A stretch of 64,000 nucleotides of DNA from Dryas octopetala (lineage: Eukaryota > Streptophyta > Magnoliopsida > Rosales > Rosaceae). Position numbers and translations under genes: made by a program. The stretch spans positions 18,826,621 through 18,890,620 of the forward strand of contig OY992840.1 in assembly GCA_963921425.1 (NCBI GenBank), given 5' to 3'. This document shows positions 24,347 through 35,870 of this stretch, one piece after another (position 1 is the first letter of the stretch; every line of letters begins with the position of its first letter). The notes below the pieces were generated by a model. The model saw nothing but the letters and a program-made list of their open reading frames with translations. It searched no databases and was not told the DNA's origin.

Positions 24347-26700
24347 TCTATTCCAATGTAAAGACATTGTTGCATGCGAATATATCTGATCAATTGTTAT
24401 TTAGATCGATCATGATGAACAGGACAGGGAAGGCCACAAGCAGCTTATCGAAAATGGCATCGATTTGCAAAGACAAGTGGAATGCCCCTAATTATCAAAT
24501 TAAGTCATTTCGTTTAATTAGTATGTAATACTGTAATTTAATTTTTAGGTACTAGTCAGGCTATACTGTAATTTAATTTTAGGTACTAGTCAGGCTATCC
24601 CTTAGATTGTCATCGATTTGTATTGTTGAGAAAGTCTATATATATAAAGAAAAAAAATCTGAGAGAGAGAGACAGAGACAAATTAAGACAGAGACAGAGA
24701 TGAGAGAATCGGATTTCAACATAATTGAGAGAGAAAAGGGTTTTGGAATTTAAGTTTTATTTCTAATATATGGGTAGGATGGGTATTTTGATTATTCACC
24801 TATTAATCTCTTGTGGCTGATTAATATATTCATGTTAATTTTGTTTACTTGTTTTTTAAAATTAAAATGTTCACGAATACAAAAAAAAAATTGAAATGTT
24901 CACTTTTATACATAAACTAAAATTAATTCAAATTTCATCCACACATTGCATTTTTAGAGCTCAAAATTTCATTGGGCCATAAGCCTTAACTCAAGTTAGC
25001 TGTATATATAGGTGAGGTGAGATGGGTAGATTCTAGTGGGTACTTCTAATTATAAACAAAAAATATTAAAATCATAATTTAATGAAATGTCATTGCTTTT
25101 GACAAGTGTTCGTCATACTTGGAAAGTTATAGTAGGCGTTACCCAATTTTTACTGTATGTCAAATTCAAATCATGTGTTACGACCCAAAAAAAAAAAAAA
25201 TTATGTGTTATGACACACATAATCCCTAGCTAGAAAACTTTGACAATTGAGAACACGATCACCTACCTCCTTCAGATTTTGAACAACGTTAATCAACTAG
25301 GTTCAAGCGATCTTCTAATTAAACAAAAATAGAAACACTTAATATGAACACCAATTGCATTTGTATGACATGCAAATATGTACCATATATGGAAATTCTT
25401 TCTTATCATAGTAGATTTTACACCAATTCTTATTTTGTGCTGACAAAGATGGCTTATATTTAGGATCGGCTTGATATATATATGATCCTTAACTTATTCG
25501 TGTTCATATTTGTGCCTTAAATGTATGACGACCCATGAGTTTTTTTTCTTTTGGTTTTTTAAGGTTTAGAAATGTTATCTTGTATTACTTTTTTTTAAAA
25601 ATTAAATTTTAATATGTTCTCGTTGAGAACTATTTTAAAAGAGAAAAAAAAAAAAATATGAATTGTGCTTAATTAGTCCGGAATGATTTTATGCTTGTGT
25701 TCGTATTCATTCCTGCCATATTAATTTGGATGATGGGCTAAAAAATTTATCCTGTAAATTATTAACTTGTGTCATGCTCATACCAATTCGATCCAGACCA
25801 TTAATGTGGACCATAGTTGAGTAATGAGTAAGTTTTTATTTTTCTTGTTTGAATCTTTAATAACAATAATGCTAGTTGTCCCACATTTTTTTTCCCACAT
25901 TTGTATCCCACCTGATGTGTCATTACTTTACTGGAAGGGTATTTCCTTTTTCTTTTTTAGGTTTTATTTTTTAATTTTTAGTGTCCAATGTATGGATGCC
26001 ATGTAAGATGGTATGAAATTGTGGTATAAAAATGTGGTAAATGTAGCATTACTGCTTTAATAATTGTTTTTTTTATGATACTCGCTTGCGCAGGAAGTTG
26101 TTTCTTACCATAGTAGACGTTATGCATGACCATGGGGTATTAATTAAGTTTTTCTTTTCTTGTTTGAATCTTTAATATTTGTTTCTACATGACAAGCGTT
26201 TGCCATGCATGGAAAGTTGTTACCATAGTAGACGTGTTACACCACCCTCGCCTGAGAACACAACAACATCAGGCTCCTTCACCTGAGGAACAGAACCGCA
26301 CCAAATTTCTACAATTCCAAACAAGAATAAGGCCGACCAATTAAGTATGATTTACATTGATCGATTGATTTAATTAAATTAGGTATTGAGTAAGTTTTCC
26401 TTTTTTTCTTGTTTGAATCTTCAATAATTAAATTATAATTATTTTTTTTCATGGATCGAGATTGTTTTTCAGATTTTGGATTTTTGATATATCATATATG
26501 TTAGAAATGAAAACTTAGACTTCATTTAATTGTTCGAAGGCGTAATTAAGATCCATCGATCTATGCACCAGCCAATACTAGTTTTTGCATATAATTGTGC
26601 ATATGATACTTTCTTAGTTTTAAAGTAGCACGATCTAATTAAAAAATTTCACTCAATTAAGCATGTCTTAGTTTGTAATATGTACTTTCCTAAATCTTAT
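22863..26700. other. Intergenic DNA with microsatellite and degenerate repeats
   Basis: No supported gene. It holds a (TC)n microsatellite at 24291-24342. From about 25080 several degenerate copies of two words appear: 'cttgtttgaatctttaata' (near 25845, 26160 and 26410) and 'taccatagtagacgtta' (near 26090 and 26222, with a weaker form near 25130). The pieces look like local duplications of non-coding sequence. Confidence 0.45.
24291..24342. repeat. (TC)n microsatellite
   Basis: An uninterrupted run of about 26 TC units, preceded by cat and followed by cctctcta. Confidence 0.95.
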
Positions 26701-26739
26701 AATTATAAATTTTGTTTTTTGGCAAAGTATTCATTCATG

Positions 26740-28190
26740 ACGTGAGCACGAACACGACAACATGCAAGTCCGGATTATTTTTCTTATTTTATGATTGATT
26801 ATTTATCTTTCCATTTTTTGTTTAAGTTATTTTTTCTTCCTTAATAGTTTATTTAGTTATTCAAAAGTTGAGAAAAATAATATTGTTGCTTTGGTGGTGG
26901 GGCGTGGCGGACCTAAAAAATTTTCTTCGTGGGGTAAGACAATAGACATTGACTAATGTTTACAACATCAAAAAGTTTTTTAAAAAATGACTAGCTTGAT
27001 GCTTGCCCTTGTTGGCTCCTTCATCGAGGCATTTCAACAAACAGATTGTCCCCATCTCTAAAGAAAACATAAAAAAAGAAATTTAAAAAGCATGATATTG
27101 TAATGGGTGGGAAAAGAGGGGAGTGAGGGCAATTGCCTACACTCACCCTAACATGGGTCCGCCCCTGGTGGTGGGTCTTGTTTGAGGTCTCTTGCATGTG
27201 CAGTCATTCTGGACGGTCAAGCAAAGCTTTGAGCCTGAGGTGGTCATGGCCTCCCAACCTACATGTAGCTCTATGCAATTTTTTAAAAAAATTTGTAATA
27301 TTTTTGAAAATTTTAGAAGAAATTTGTATGATGGCCCCCATTAAGATATTTGAATTCATTGGCCCCTCTATAAATTTTTTTTTTGTCTCTGCCACTATCT
27401 AAAAGGGATGATATTAAATGTACGTATGCATATGATTAAGGAAGTGAAGTGACAGAAAGCCTATGATGTCAAGTTGATGGATCCATGTATGAAATTGATG
27501 ATCGATGATCTACGTACCGTGCTGTGAAATTGATGGTATGTCTCTTGCAATTTCCTTGGGATTTCTTGGTCATTTTGTAGTAATTATAGTTTGGTAAATG
27601 GTATTGAGGTTTCTTAATTAAAATGTTACTCAAACATTATCTTTCTATCTTGTTGTTCAAAAATAGATCATATCTTGGCACAAGCACGAACACGGATCTC
27701 GTATATACCTTGGCACGAGCACGAGTACGTAGGAGTATAGATCCCACACCTTGGCACAAGCATAACAACATGTACAGATTATTTTTGCTTATTTTATAAC
27801 TAATTATTATTTTTCTTTTTTTAAGTTATTTTTTCCGGCCTTCTTTAAATGTTTATTTGATTAATCAAAATGTAAGAAAAATAATATTAATGTTGCTTTG
27901 GTGGTGGGCCTTGTTAGAAGTCTCTTGCATATACATGCAGTTATTCTCGATGGTTAAGATCTGAAGTGGCAGAAAGCCCATGATGTCAAGATGATGGAGT
28001 CATCTATAAAACTGATGATCGAGGATCTACTTATGATGTGAAAATGATGGTTTGTCTCTTGAAATCTCTTTGGGATTTCTTGGTCATTTTGTAGTAATTC
28101 TAGTTTGGTCAATTTTATTGAAGTTTCTTAAGATGTTACTCCAACATTATCTTTCTATATATCTTGCTGTTCAACAGTAGATCATACTGA
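26740..28190. repeat. Direct duplication of a non-coding segment (two copies)
   Basis: Copy A spans about 26740-27668 and copy B about 27731-28190. Both carry in order: cacgarcacg words, a T-rich stretch with 'ttattttttc', 'gaaaaataatattrttgctttggtggtggg', 'gtctcttgca', 'gatgtcaag.tgatgga', and 'gggatttcttggtcattttg' (27570 and 28074). Copy A is longer because it carries two extra blocks (about 26906-27165 and 27230-27420). The first of these has GGCGGACC near its left end and GGTCCGCC near its right end and is flanked by ggtggtgg, as expected of a small TIR transposon. Confidence 0.65.
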
Positions 28191-28649
28191 TTTTTATCTC
28201 TCTCTGTTATAACATGCATAGGGGTTTAGTAAGTAAATGACAAGATTGAGGAGGCTGTCTCAGAGTTTGGGATAGATCGAAGATCAAATGGGTATGTGAC
28301 ACATCTTGGATGTCGATCAAGGCTTACAGCTGTTTGGAAAAAACTCCAGTCCATTAATTTTCCCCCTTTTCCAGAAAAAAAGGTTAACAAAAATTAGTTC
28401 ATTTAACATTACCTTATCCCCTTAATTTGGCGTAATTTCTTATTGAAATTAATGACCATATATTTGCTTCATTTTATGATTCCAAATTAATTTTGCTAGC
28501 TTACGATGTATTTTAGACTTATTGATTCTGATGCAATTTCGATCATGCCTGAACATGCTAAATTTTCGATCACTCTTGAAGATATTAGTTTTCTCAAGTA
28601 ATTCTAAATCATAAAAAACAAATTAATAAGTTATAATTAGAATACATAT

Positions 28650-29545
28650 ATAGGAAAATTGAAGTGCAATGAGAATGAGGCATGCAGTTTCTCCACATGC
28701 ATACAAACACCCAACTCTACCAAAGAGTACTCCAACCCCAGGGAGCTAGAAACACCCAAACACTCATGCATACATATGACATGCATATATTTATGCATGC
28801 AATATTACATAATTAAAAATAAAAGCTTAATTCAGACACTCTAATTAAAAGCACATTAATTAAAAAGATCCACCCCCTTTATTAACTCTTGGACAACGTT
28901 TTCTCAATTTACATGACATTCTTATATTGGACTCTTAAAAAAAAAAAAAAAAAAACTCTAAGAAATAAAAAAATAAATTCTATTAAGTAAATTGATGATA
29001 CGTAAGTTGAGAAACATAAATAAGTTGGAAAAAATAGTTGGGACAAACGGCATTTTCCTTTGATATATATATATATATATATATGTAGGTTCACTCAGCC
29101 CTCTTGTTTGCAAAGAAGGCTCATTCTAGGAGTTGAGGTAGACAGTGGAAACTAGGGGTGCATGGATTCAGTCAGTAACCGAACCGATTTAGAGGAAGCC
29201 GACATCGAATCGACAGAGGACGAATGCCATAAAGTAGGACCGACGTTGAACCAAAGTAAGTCGGTCATCGACTTCTCGGGTTCGATTGGTTTTGGTAGGC
29301 GGTGCAGTTCGGGTGTTTTGGTGGTTCGAGGTGGATGGTATGCACACTGCTTCTGACCCCTATAGTCCAACCAAACTAAAAACTCACACATGCACACTAA
29401 AACCGATCGGTTCAGTTGCGGTTTAGAAGTCGATTTTCGGTTAAAAATCTCAACCCTAGTGGAAATAGGCAAACCCAAGTCAAGTTGTGCAGCAAAATAG
29501 CGAGTGTTGAAGTGGGCACGAGAGGGTGGCTGCTCCATAAGCACG
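28650..29545 (-). pseudogene. Decayed partial duplicate of the MFT last exon and 3' flank
   Basis: On the minus strand 29545 to about 29458 and 29151 to about 29095 match the end of MFT exon 4 ([23 protein letters not shown] is readable), and 29090-28650 matches the DNA just downstream of MFT, as compared with 30205-29795. Shared words include gcatgcagtttctccacatg. There is no upstream exon, splice site or promoter, so no PEBP protein can be made. A MITE insertion (29152-29457) splits the copy. Several base differences from the intact exon show that the duplication is not recent. Confidence 0.8.
29152..29457. mobile_element. hAT-type MITE inside the MFT duplicate
   Basis: A block of 306 bp starts ctaggggtg and ends caaccct and is absent from the intact MFT exon 4. 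It is flanked by a perfect 8-base duplication agtggaaa (29144-29151 and 29458-29465), the hAT length. The inside is rich in short words such as accgaaccga and ggttcgg. Its open frames are not genes. Confidence 0.7.
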
Positions 29546-30075
29546 AGCACGAGCACAGATTGAAGATCTCAACACGAGCACGACAACAAGTAAACATTTC
29601 TTCCTTATTTTATAAGGAATTATTTATTTACCCTTAAACATTGCAATGTACACCAATTAATACTCATTTTCCATAATAAATTCTAGATTAAAATCCTACA
29701 CAAATGAGCAAGCATATCAACATATATTCAAACAGCCTGAAAGAAATTAATTAACTTACAACAAAAACTTTGTTTACTTGTATCCAAAAGGAAAATAAAA
29801 ATATATGTAGGAAAATCAAAGTACATTTGAGAGTGATGGCATGCAGTTTCTCCACATGCATACAAACACCCAATACTACCCAAGAGTATTCCAACCCCAG
29901 GAGCTAGAAACTACATACATACAACATGCAGCATATATTATATAATAATAAGATAAAAGCTTTAATTAAGACACTCTAATAAAAGACACAGTAATTGACA
30001 AGACGCTCCAGTCTCCACCCTTTATTAACTATACTCTTGGACTGCTATATATGCATGTATAATATATTAATTCTT

Positions 30076-32599
30076 TCAGCGCCTCTTGTTTGCTGGCTCC
30101 TTCTGGGAGTTGAAGTAGACGGTGGAAACAGGCAAACCCAAGTTAAGTTGTGCAGCAAAATAGCGAGTGTTGAAGTGGGCACGAGAGGGTGGCTGCTCCA
30201 CCAGCCCTATTGGAGCCTTTTGCTGAAACAGCACCAGAATGTAGCGGTGAATTCCCACTGGTGGCCGAGGACCCACGTACGGCAGAATCTCTTTTCCTGC
30301 ATCAACAACTACCTCATCATTAAACTATAATTGTAATTATAATTATTGTTCCAAAAAAAATATGGAATTCAAAGAACTTGGAAATCAAGTCCTAGCTAGT
30401 TTATTATGGCTTATTATGCTTCTACATGACACTTCCAAAACCCAAAAGCTATTTCTACACCAATAAAAAGAAGAAGTTATGCCACATGGAAAAATAATTT
30501 GTGACCGGCACACGACAACCATAGTGTTATTAATTTGCATTTTTTATTTATCAAAAATACTAATTTAAATATTATAACATGAATAAACAAAGGTTTATAT
30601 TTTTATGATATAATATTATTAAATATATATATATATTAGGTGAATTAATAAAAGCACAAAACCGGGTGGGTGTAAGTCGGTAACACCCAAAAATTACGAG
30701 AGCAGTTTTGCTCACCCCCTTTAACACATCTTATCTAAAATAATGTCAAGTGTTTAAAAAGCTAACATGAGTTAACCCATAAATATTTTATTATTATTTT
30801 TTTCCTTTTTTTCCCCCAAAAACCCGGTTCTCCCTTTCTCTGTTTTTTTTTTCTTCTCCTCCTTTCTCTCCATCACCCACCACCCACCAGAATATGGGAA
30901 AAACTCTTGGTCTGCACAAGTGACAGCAAATTGTATGCAACAACACACAACAAAGATTTAAGCAACAATTGCCATCGATCTTCTGCACTCACCCTCCTCC
31001 AACCATACATGCATGTTCTCTTTCGAACACCTGCAACCATGAGTTAACCCAGAACATCTAGAAGCCCACCATTTTTCTTTATCATTTAAATTTTTGGGGT
31101 GGGTTGTCTGCACATGTTCATGGGTATTTGATGTTTGATTTGGATGGAATCAATTACAACACCTTGCTGTCATTTATTCTTTCTTTTAAATATAGACCTT
31201 ATAAAAAATGGACCAGCTGACATAATATAAAGGGACAAGTGCAAAGAAAACCAGAGCAAAAGGGTTGAAAAGAAAATGTCATAATTAGTTTTTTAAATAC
31301 ATGTTAGTATTTTAGATGTGAGGTGAGCATACAATTTAGTTAAAGAAAATGAGCAAAAATGCTCTAAAAAATTACTCTATAACATGCAAGCGAGATGGTA
31401 AGCGGTTACCACATCGACAAGGAAACCTTGACAAGTGCCACATACGTGTCAGGAAGATCACTAGGTGCTCTATGGATTAACCACGTGTCCTCTTTGCTAC
31501 ATAGCTAGCTAGCGACAAAAACACCATTTATGAAGAAATTTAATTATTATTATTTTCTTAATATGAGTAATTGTAATATATAATGCTAATAAAATACTAG
31601 ATTGCTAATTTTGTTAAAGTAGATAGAGAAAAAAAAGTAGAGAAATTCAATAAAAAAAAATTTAAAAAGAGAGAGAAATTGATTAAAGGTACGATGCAAT
31701 TCGGGACACCTGGGTACGCAATTTGCAGCTAGAGACAGATGTTTAAGGGGTATAGTGCTCATATGCATATTTTCGAGAATGACATCGATGATGTGATGTA
31801 ACCCTGAAGATCTTCTTCATATTCAGGAATTCAGAATTCGTCTGAAAACTACGATCGAGGCCAAAGATGCATGTTGATTAATTCGCCTGGAAATGAGCGT
31901 TGCCACAGAGTCTCTCTAGCTTTGACGCCTGTGAATGAGGATGAAATAGTGGTTTTTTTTTTTTTTTGCACGACTTTTTAACATATACAAATGGGTACAA
32001 ATTGCAAATTTTATGCATGTATATATAATTATATAGCATTAATTTGTATAAAACTTACAACTAAACAATTAGAATGTAATATAATCGTGACTACTAATTG
32101 TATTCGATCAATAAATTTATTTATGTTAAATTAATTTGTATAATATCCTTGAGAGCCATAATTTAATTTGTCACAGTGTTGCATGCATGCAAAGCTGCAA
32201 CAAAAAATTATGGAGATTTTGATTAATTTAGAATTACCTCTAACAGGGCTTGTTCCTCCAGGGATATCAGACACGATCCTGATTGAAATCACAAACAAAT
32301 TAAGAAGATTAATATGAATTGAAAGAAAATTCAACGAAAATTAAACAAGGCAAGGAGAATTAAGAAGCAGGTAACTGACCAATGGACCCACTCCCTCATG
32401 CTTGGTTCACTTGGACTCGGAGCATCTGGGTCAGTCATCACCTGCATGATCCAACCATATATCTTCTAATTAGGCACGATCATCATGTGAAACATACAAA
32501 TTTAAACATAAATACTCATGCATGCAAAACATCGATCTATCATTTGAGGCACACAGAAACACACACGTACACAAGGTTACAGAGACACAAAGACACAGA

Positions 32600-32691
<92 letters not shown>

Positions 32692-32887
32692 AGACCAGCG
32701 TGTAGAGCTCCCCGGGTTGACCAGAGACGGTGACCTTGGGAGGGTTGATGGCAATGGAAGGTTTGATATCACAGCCATTGGTGACATGCTTTGAACCAAA
32801 GTAGACAGACATGTTCACTGTGGGCACAAACAAGTCCACCACATCACCGATCACGCGCCCAACAACAAGTGGATCAACAGACGCCAT
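30076..32887 (-). CDS. MFT: MOTHER OF FT AND TFL1 (PEBP family)
   Basis: Four exons on the minus strand: 32887-32696 (192 nt), 32441-32380 (62), 32278-32238 (41) and 30296-30076 (221). This is the standard PEBP gene layout; total 516 nt, 171 residues. The protein starts [20 protein letters not shown] and has the PEBP anion-pocket motifs [10 protein letters not shown] (about 68-77) and [10 protein letters not shown]. Trp82 in MREWVHW sits where FT has Tyr85 and TFL1 His88, which marks the MFT subfamily. It ends [11 protein letters not shown] proteins act in seeds, in the ABA/GA control of germination and dormancy, and do not behave as florigen. Intron 1 begins with a (CT)n microsatellite and intron 3 is 1.9 kb. 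Its promoter has RY and ABRE/G-box elements (separate entry). A broken copy of its last exon lies downstream. Confidence 0.95.
32602..32690. repeat. (AG)n microsatellite in MFT intron 1
   Basis: About 44 uninterrupted AG units on the plus strand, that is (CT)n in the MFT transcript. It begins directly after the intron-1 donor region (GTCTGC, 32695-32690). It is expected to vary in length between individuals. Confidence 0.95.
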
Positions 32888-32979
32888 GAGGAAAATGGAT
32901 TGAAAGCTAGCAAAGTAAAACAGAGAGAAGCAGAGAGAGGAAGAAGCAAATCTGGGTGCAGTGAGCAGAGGATGAGTAG

Positions 32980-33085
32980 GGTTTATATAGTGTGTAAAAA
33001 GTGAATGGGGCTCTTGGAGCCTGTGTATTCAATGGTACATGCATAGGCCATCAAAAAGCATCGACAAGCAGAGACCAACACGTGT
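32980..33085 (-). promoter_or_regulatory. MFT core promoter: TATA box, RY element and ABRE/G-box
   Basis: On the minus strand a TATA box (CTATATAAAC, 32990-32981) lies about 95 bases before the MFT ATG. An RY core CATGCA (33038-33043 on the plus strand, TGCATG on the minus) is about 150 bases upstream. A palindromic ACACGTGT (33078-33085), a G-box/ABRE core, is about 190 bases upstream. In Arabidopsis MFT is known to be controlled by ABI3 and ABI5 in seeds; RY sites bind ABI3-type B3 proteins and ABRE/G-boxes bind ABI5-type bZIPs. The pairing here is suggestive, not proof. Confidence 0.6.
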
Positions 33086-34768
33086 CCGGCCACTCTAGAG
33101 CTGAAACCACCATCCCTTTGTTTCCTTGTTCCAGATGGCCTCATCTTCGCCGTCCGTTACAACTCACCACCTTACAAATGTATTAGAGCAACCCAAGAGT
33201 TACAGACCTTCATGCAACTCGAGATAAGCATGAATTCGGTCACGACAAACAACCCTTGTGGAGCCCCCACAGGAAAAATCAGCGCTTTCTCGACGAGGGT
33301 ACAGGTTGCAATTGTGAGCCTTAGTGCACTGCAGCGTAGCCTTGTTAAATTTGTAACTCTAACTGGCTGTGGTTTTGTCTTTAGTTCATTGTGCATTGTC
33401 GCCTTTAGGGGTTGTTGAACGGGTGATAAAAACTTGCGTCAGCAGGACCGGAAAGATTCTCTTTGAAAATGTTTGTGTGTGTGTACTTCGTGTGCAATTC
33501 TGTGTGTGAATATGTTTCAGAAGCCACTGATTATATAAGACCAAAGAATAAAATTTCGAGTTTTGAGAAAATTTTGATGAAAATTTTGAAGATTTTTAAA
33601 TTTTGACAAAAATTAGACGGAAATTGTTATTAAAATACGAAAATTTTGAATGAAACTTTACCATGTGTTTATTTAACATATTATCTACGAAATTGATAAA
33701 AACATTGAAGAAACCAAATTATATAATAGGTTTTATGTGATATAAGATGAATATAATTCACGCTGGAGATAAATATTATTAAATAAAATTAGTATATTAT
33801 TTATACTGTATAATTTATACACTAAACCCTATGTATTTTATAATTTATATTCTATATTGTTTAGGATTTGGTATATGATATTAGGGTTTAAGCCCTTTAG
33901 GGTATTTTAAATTATTTTTTATATAGAAATATATTATAGTTTACTAGTTTAGGGTTTAAAAACAACTAAACGACACTCCAAACCATTTTTTTTCTTTACA
34001 ATTGCCCAAAGGCCCCAAATCCCAATCAATCCTAAGCCTTTTAATTTTTTTCCTTTTTTTTTTTTTTTTTTTTCTTTTTCTTTCTTTCCTTTCCTTTCCT
34101 TTCTTTTCCCCCCGAGTCTCCAGTTTAGCAGCTCCACTGTTTTTTCTTTTTCTTCATACTCTATCTATCTCTCTCTCTCTCGATCTCCCTCCCTTCCGTT
34201 GCCACTTTCTCCCTCATCTCCCCTTATCGTCGCCCCCTGCCATCGCCTCTTTCTCCCTCGATCTCCTCCCTGCCACTGCCCTACCGCCACCCCTTCTTTC
34301 TCCCTTGATCTCCCCCTACCACCGCTCCATTTTTCTCCAAAAACCCAGCCTTCCAAAACCAGATCTCAGTCTCACCGCCGAAAATTTAGCCGAAATTTCA
34401 AAAATTTCGACGAAATTATCCCGAAAATTTAACAAATATGGGTTTCAATTTTGACACCCCAAAAAATCAAAATTTAACACCTTGTATAAGACTCATAGGA
34501 ATTGAGTTGTTTTAACTTATTTTATCTCAGAGATAATGTGTAAGTTCGAGTGGTCCAAAGCAAAATATATAGCACCAAATTACTTCCATATTCAAAATGA
34601 GCCCCAGCTCTTCTGTCAATACGGCCTAATATGTACTTCCTAAATACCAATCGGAGCATGTAATATAAGAGTGTATATATATATTAGCAATTTTTTATGT
34701 GGAGGCCGGCGACCTTACTATGAAAGGTGGGAATGGGGCAGGAGATCTTCTAGGGGGAGGCAAGGGAT
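33086..34768. other. Intergenic DNA upstream of MFT
   Basis: No gene supported. It contains AT-rich stretches (33540-33960) and a strongly pyrimidine-rich tract at 34030-34350 (T-rich, then CT/CTCC). Open frames over this tract on either strand are low-complexity. Confidence 0.4.
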
Positions 34769-35148
34769 TGTTAGACAACTATTGTATCCCAAAAGTTTAA
34801 GCTGTCAGGGAATGAGCTAATTAACAATATATATATTAAGTTAACACTCTCCTTCATGAGTAGCCTCTACCTACACGTGGAGAGCAGACAACCCATGACC
34901 TCATGTAAACAAGACACTGATGCCATGTTAGATAACCAATGTGCCCCAAAAGTTTAAGTTGTTAGAGAATGGATCAACGATATATATCAAGCTTACACTC
35001 TCCCTCATGAGTAGCCTCAACCTACACATGGAAAACAAACAACCCAAGACCTCCTGTAAACAAGGCTTTGATACTATGTTTGACAATCACTATACCCCAA
35101 AAATTTAAGTTGTCAGGGAATATACAAACAATATATATCAAGCTAACA
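34769..35148. mobile_element. Tandem array of a TRIM-type LTR retroelement fossil
   Basis: Three consecutive related units: 34769-34925 (157 b), 34926-35076 (151 b) and a shortened third from 35077 to about 35148. Each starts tgtt(a/t)ga(c/t)aa and carries ccccaaaa.tttaagttgt, a block with atatatatcaagctaaca, and catgagtagcct. The ends of units 1 and 2 resemble the reverse complement of the TGGTATCAGAGC primer-binding site. LTR and PBS repeating in tandem is a known TRIM arrangement. There is no coding capacity; it is diverged and fragmentary. Confidence 0.65.
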
Positions 35149-35642
35149 AATATAGAGGTAATTAAGGTAAGGGTGTGAATGCCCTTTTTATTTTTTATTT
35201 TCTTTAATCTTAAAAAAACAGTTTTTTTATGTGTCTTTAGTTTTAAGTGAATAAATAATTTTCAGTAACATTTTAATCATTTTGTATAAGGGTATAATTT
35301 TTATTAAAAGGAAACCTATGGGTGTTCAGAGAGCAGTGATGGGTGGCAATATAATTACACTTTGAAGAATCAATAACGTTGGTCCAAGCCCATCATTGAC
35401 ACTTTGACCGGCCCAAGTATGTCCGTAGATAAGGCTTAACATAAGGCCTATTGGGCCATGCCGAAGTATCCTTTGCTTACAGAAATTAGTGTAGATTGGC
35501 ACCTGTAGGCTATATCTTACCGGTCCAAATTCTAAATTTTAAAATGCTTCTATTACCACTTCTCATAAAATTTTATATAAAAAAATTTAAAAAAATTATA
35601 TAAAAATTTCAAACAATTTGTCATCGCTGGTTATGTTAGACT

Positions 35643-35870
35643 AAGGGCTAATTTGGTATTGCTGTGAAGTAAACAGCTGTGAAGTAAAGTCAGCTGTAAA
35701 GTAAAACAGTTGAGTGTTTGGTAAACTATGTTTTCAAAAGTGCTGTGAGTGCAAAAAAAAATATCAAAGTGTTTGGTAAATGTAAATATAAAAATGTTGT
35801 GACTGTGTATAATTACTAAAATGGACATGATGCTGAAAGTGCATTTCACTTATTTGTTTGGTAAAAATAA
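35643..35870. mobile_element. Probable hAT-type MITE fragment
   Basis: It begins ggctaatttggtattgctgt, the type of terminus seen in plant hAT MITEs, and is filled with alternating words such as agctgtgaagtaaa and gtgtttggtaaa. The opposite terminus could not be recognised, so it may be truncated. Confidence 0.4.

Noticed and set aside
29162-29637. Open frames in and around the MFT duplicate
   Set aside because: They run across the MITE and the exon fragment; no start, splice or promoter context.
32382-32887. Open frames running through the (AG)n repeat on both strands
   Set aside because: A dinucleotide repeat has no stops in several frames; the real coding here is MFT exons 1 and 2 on the minus strand.
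34002-34454. 150-codon Phe/Leu/Ser/Pro-rich frame
   Set aside because: Pure consequence of the pyrimidine-rich tract; no domain.
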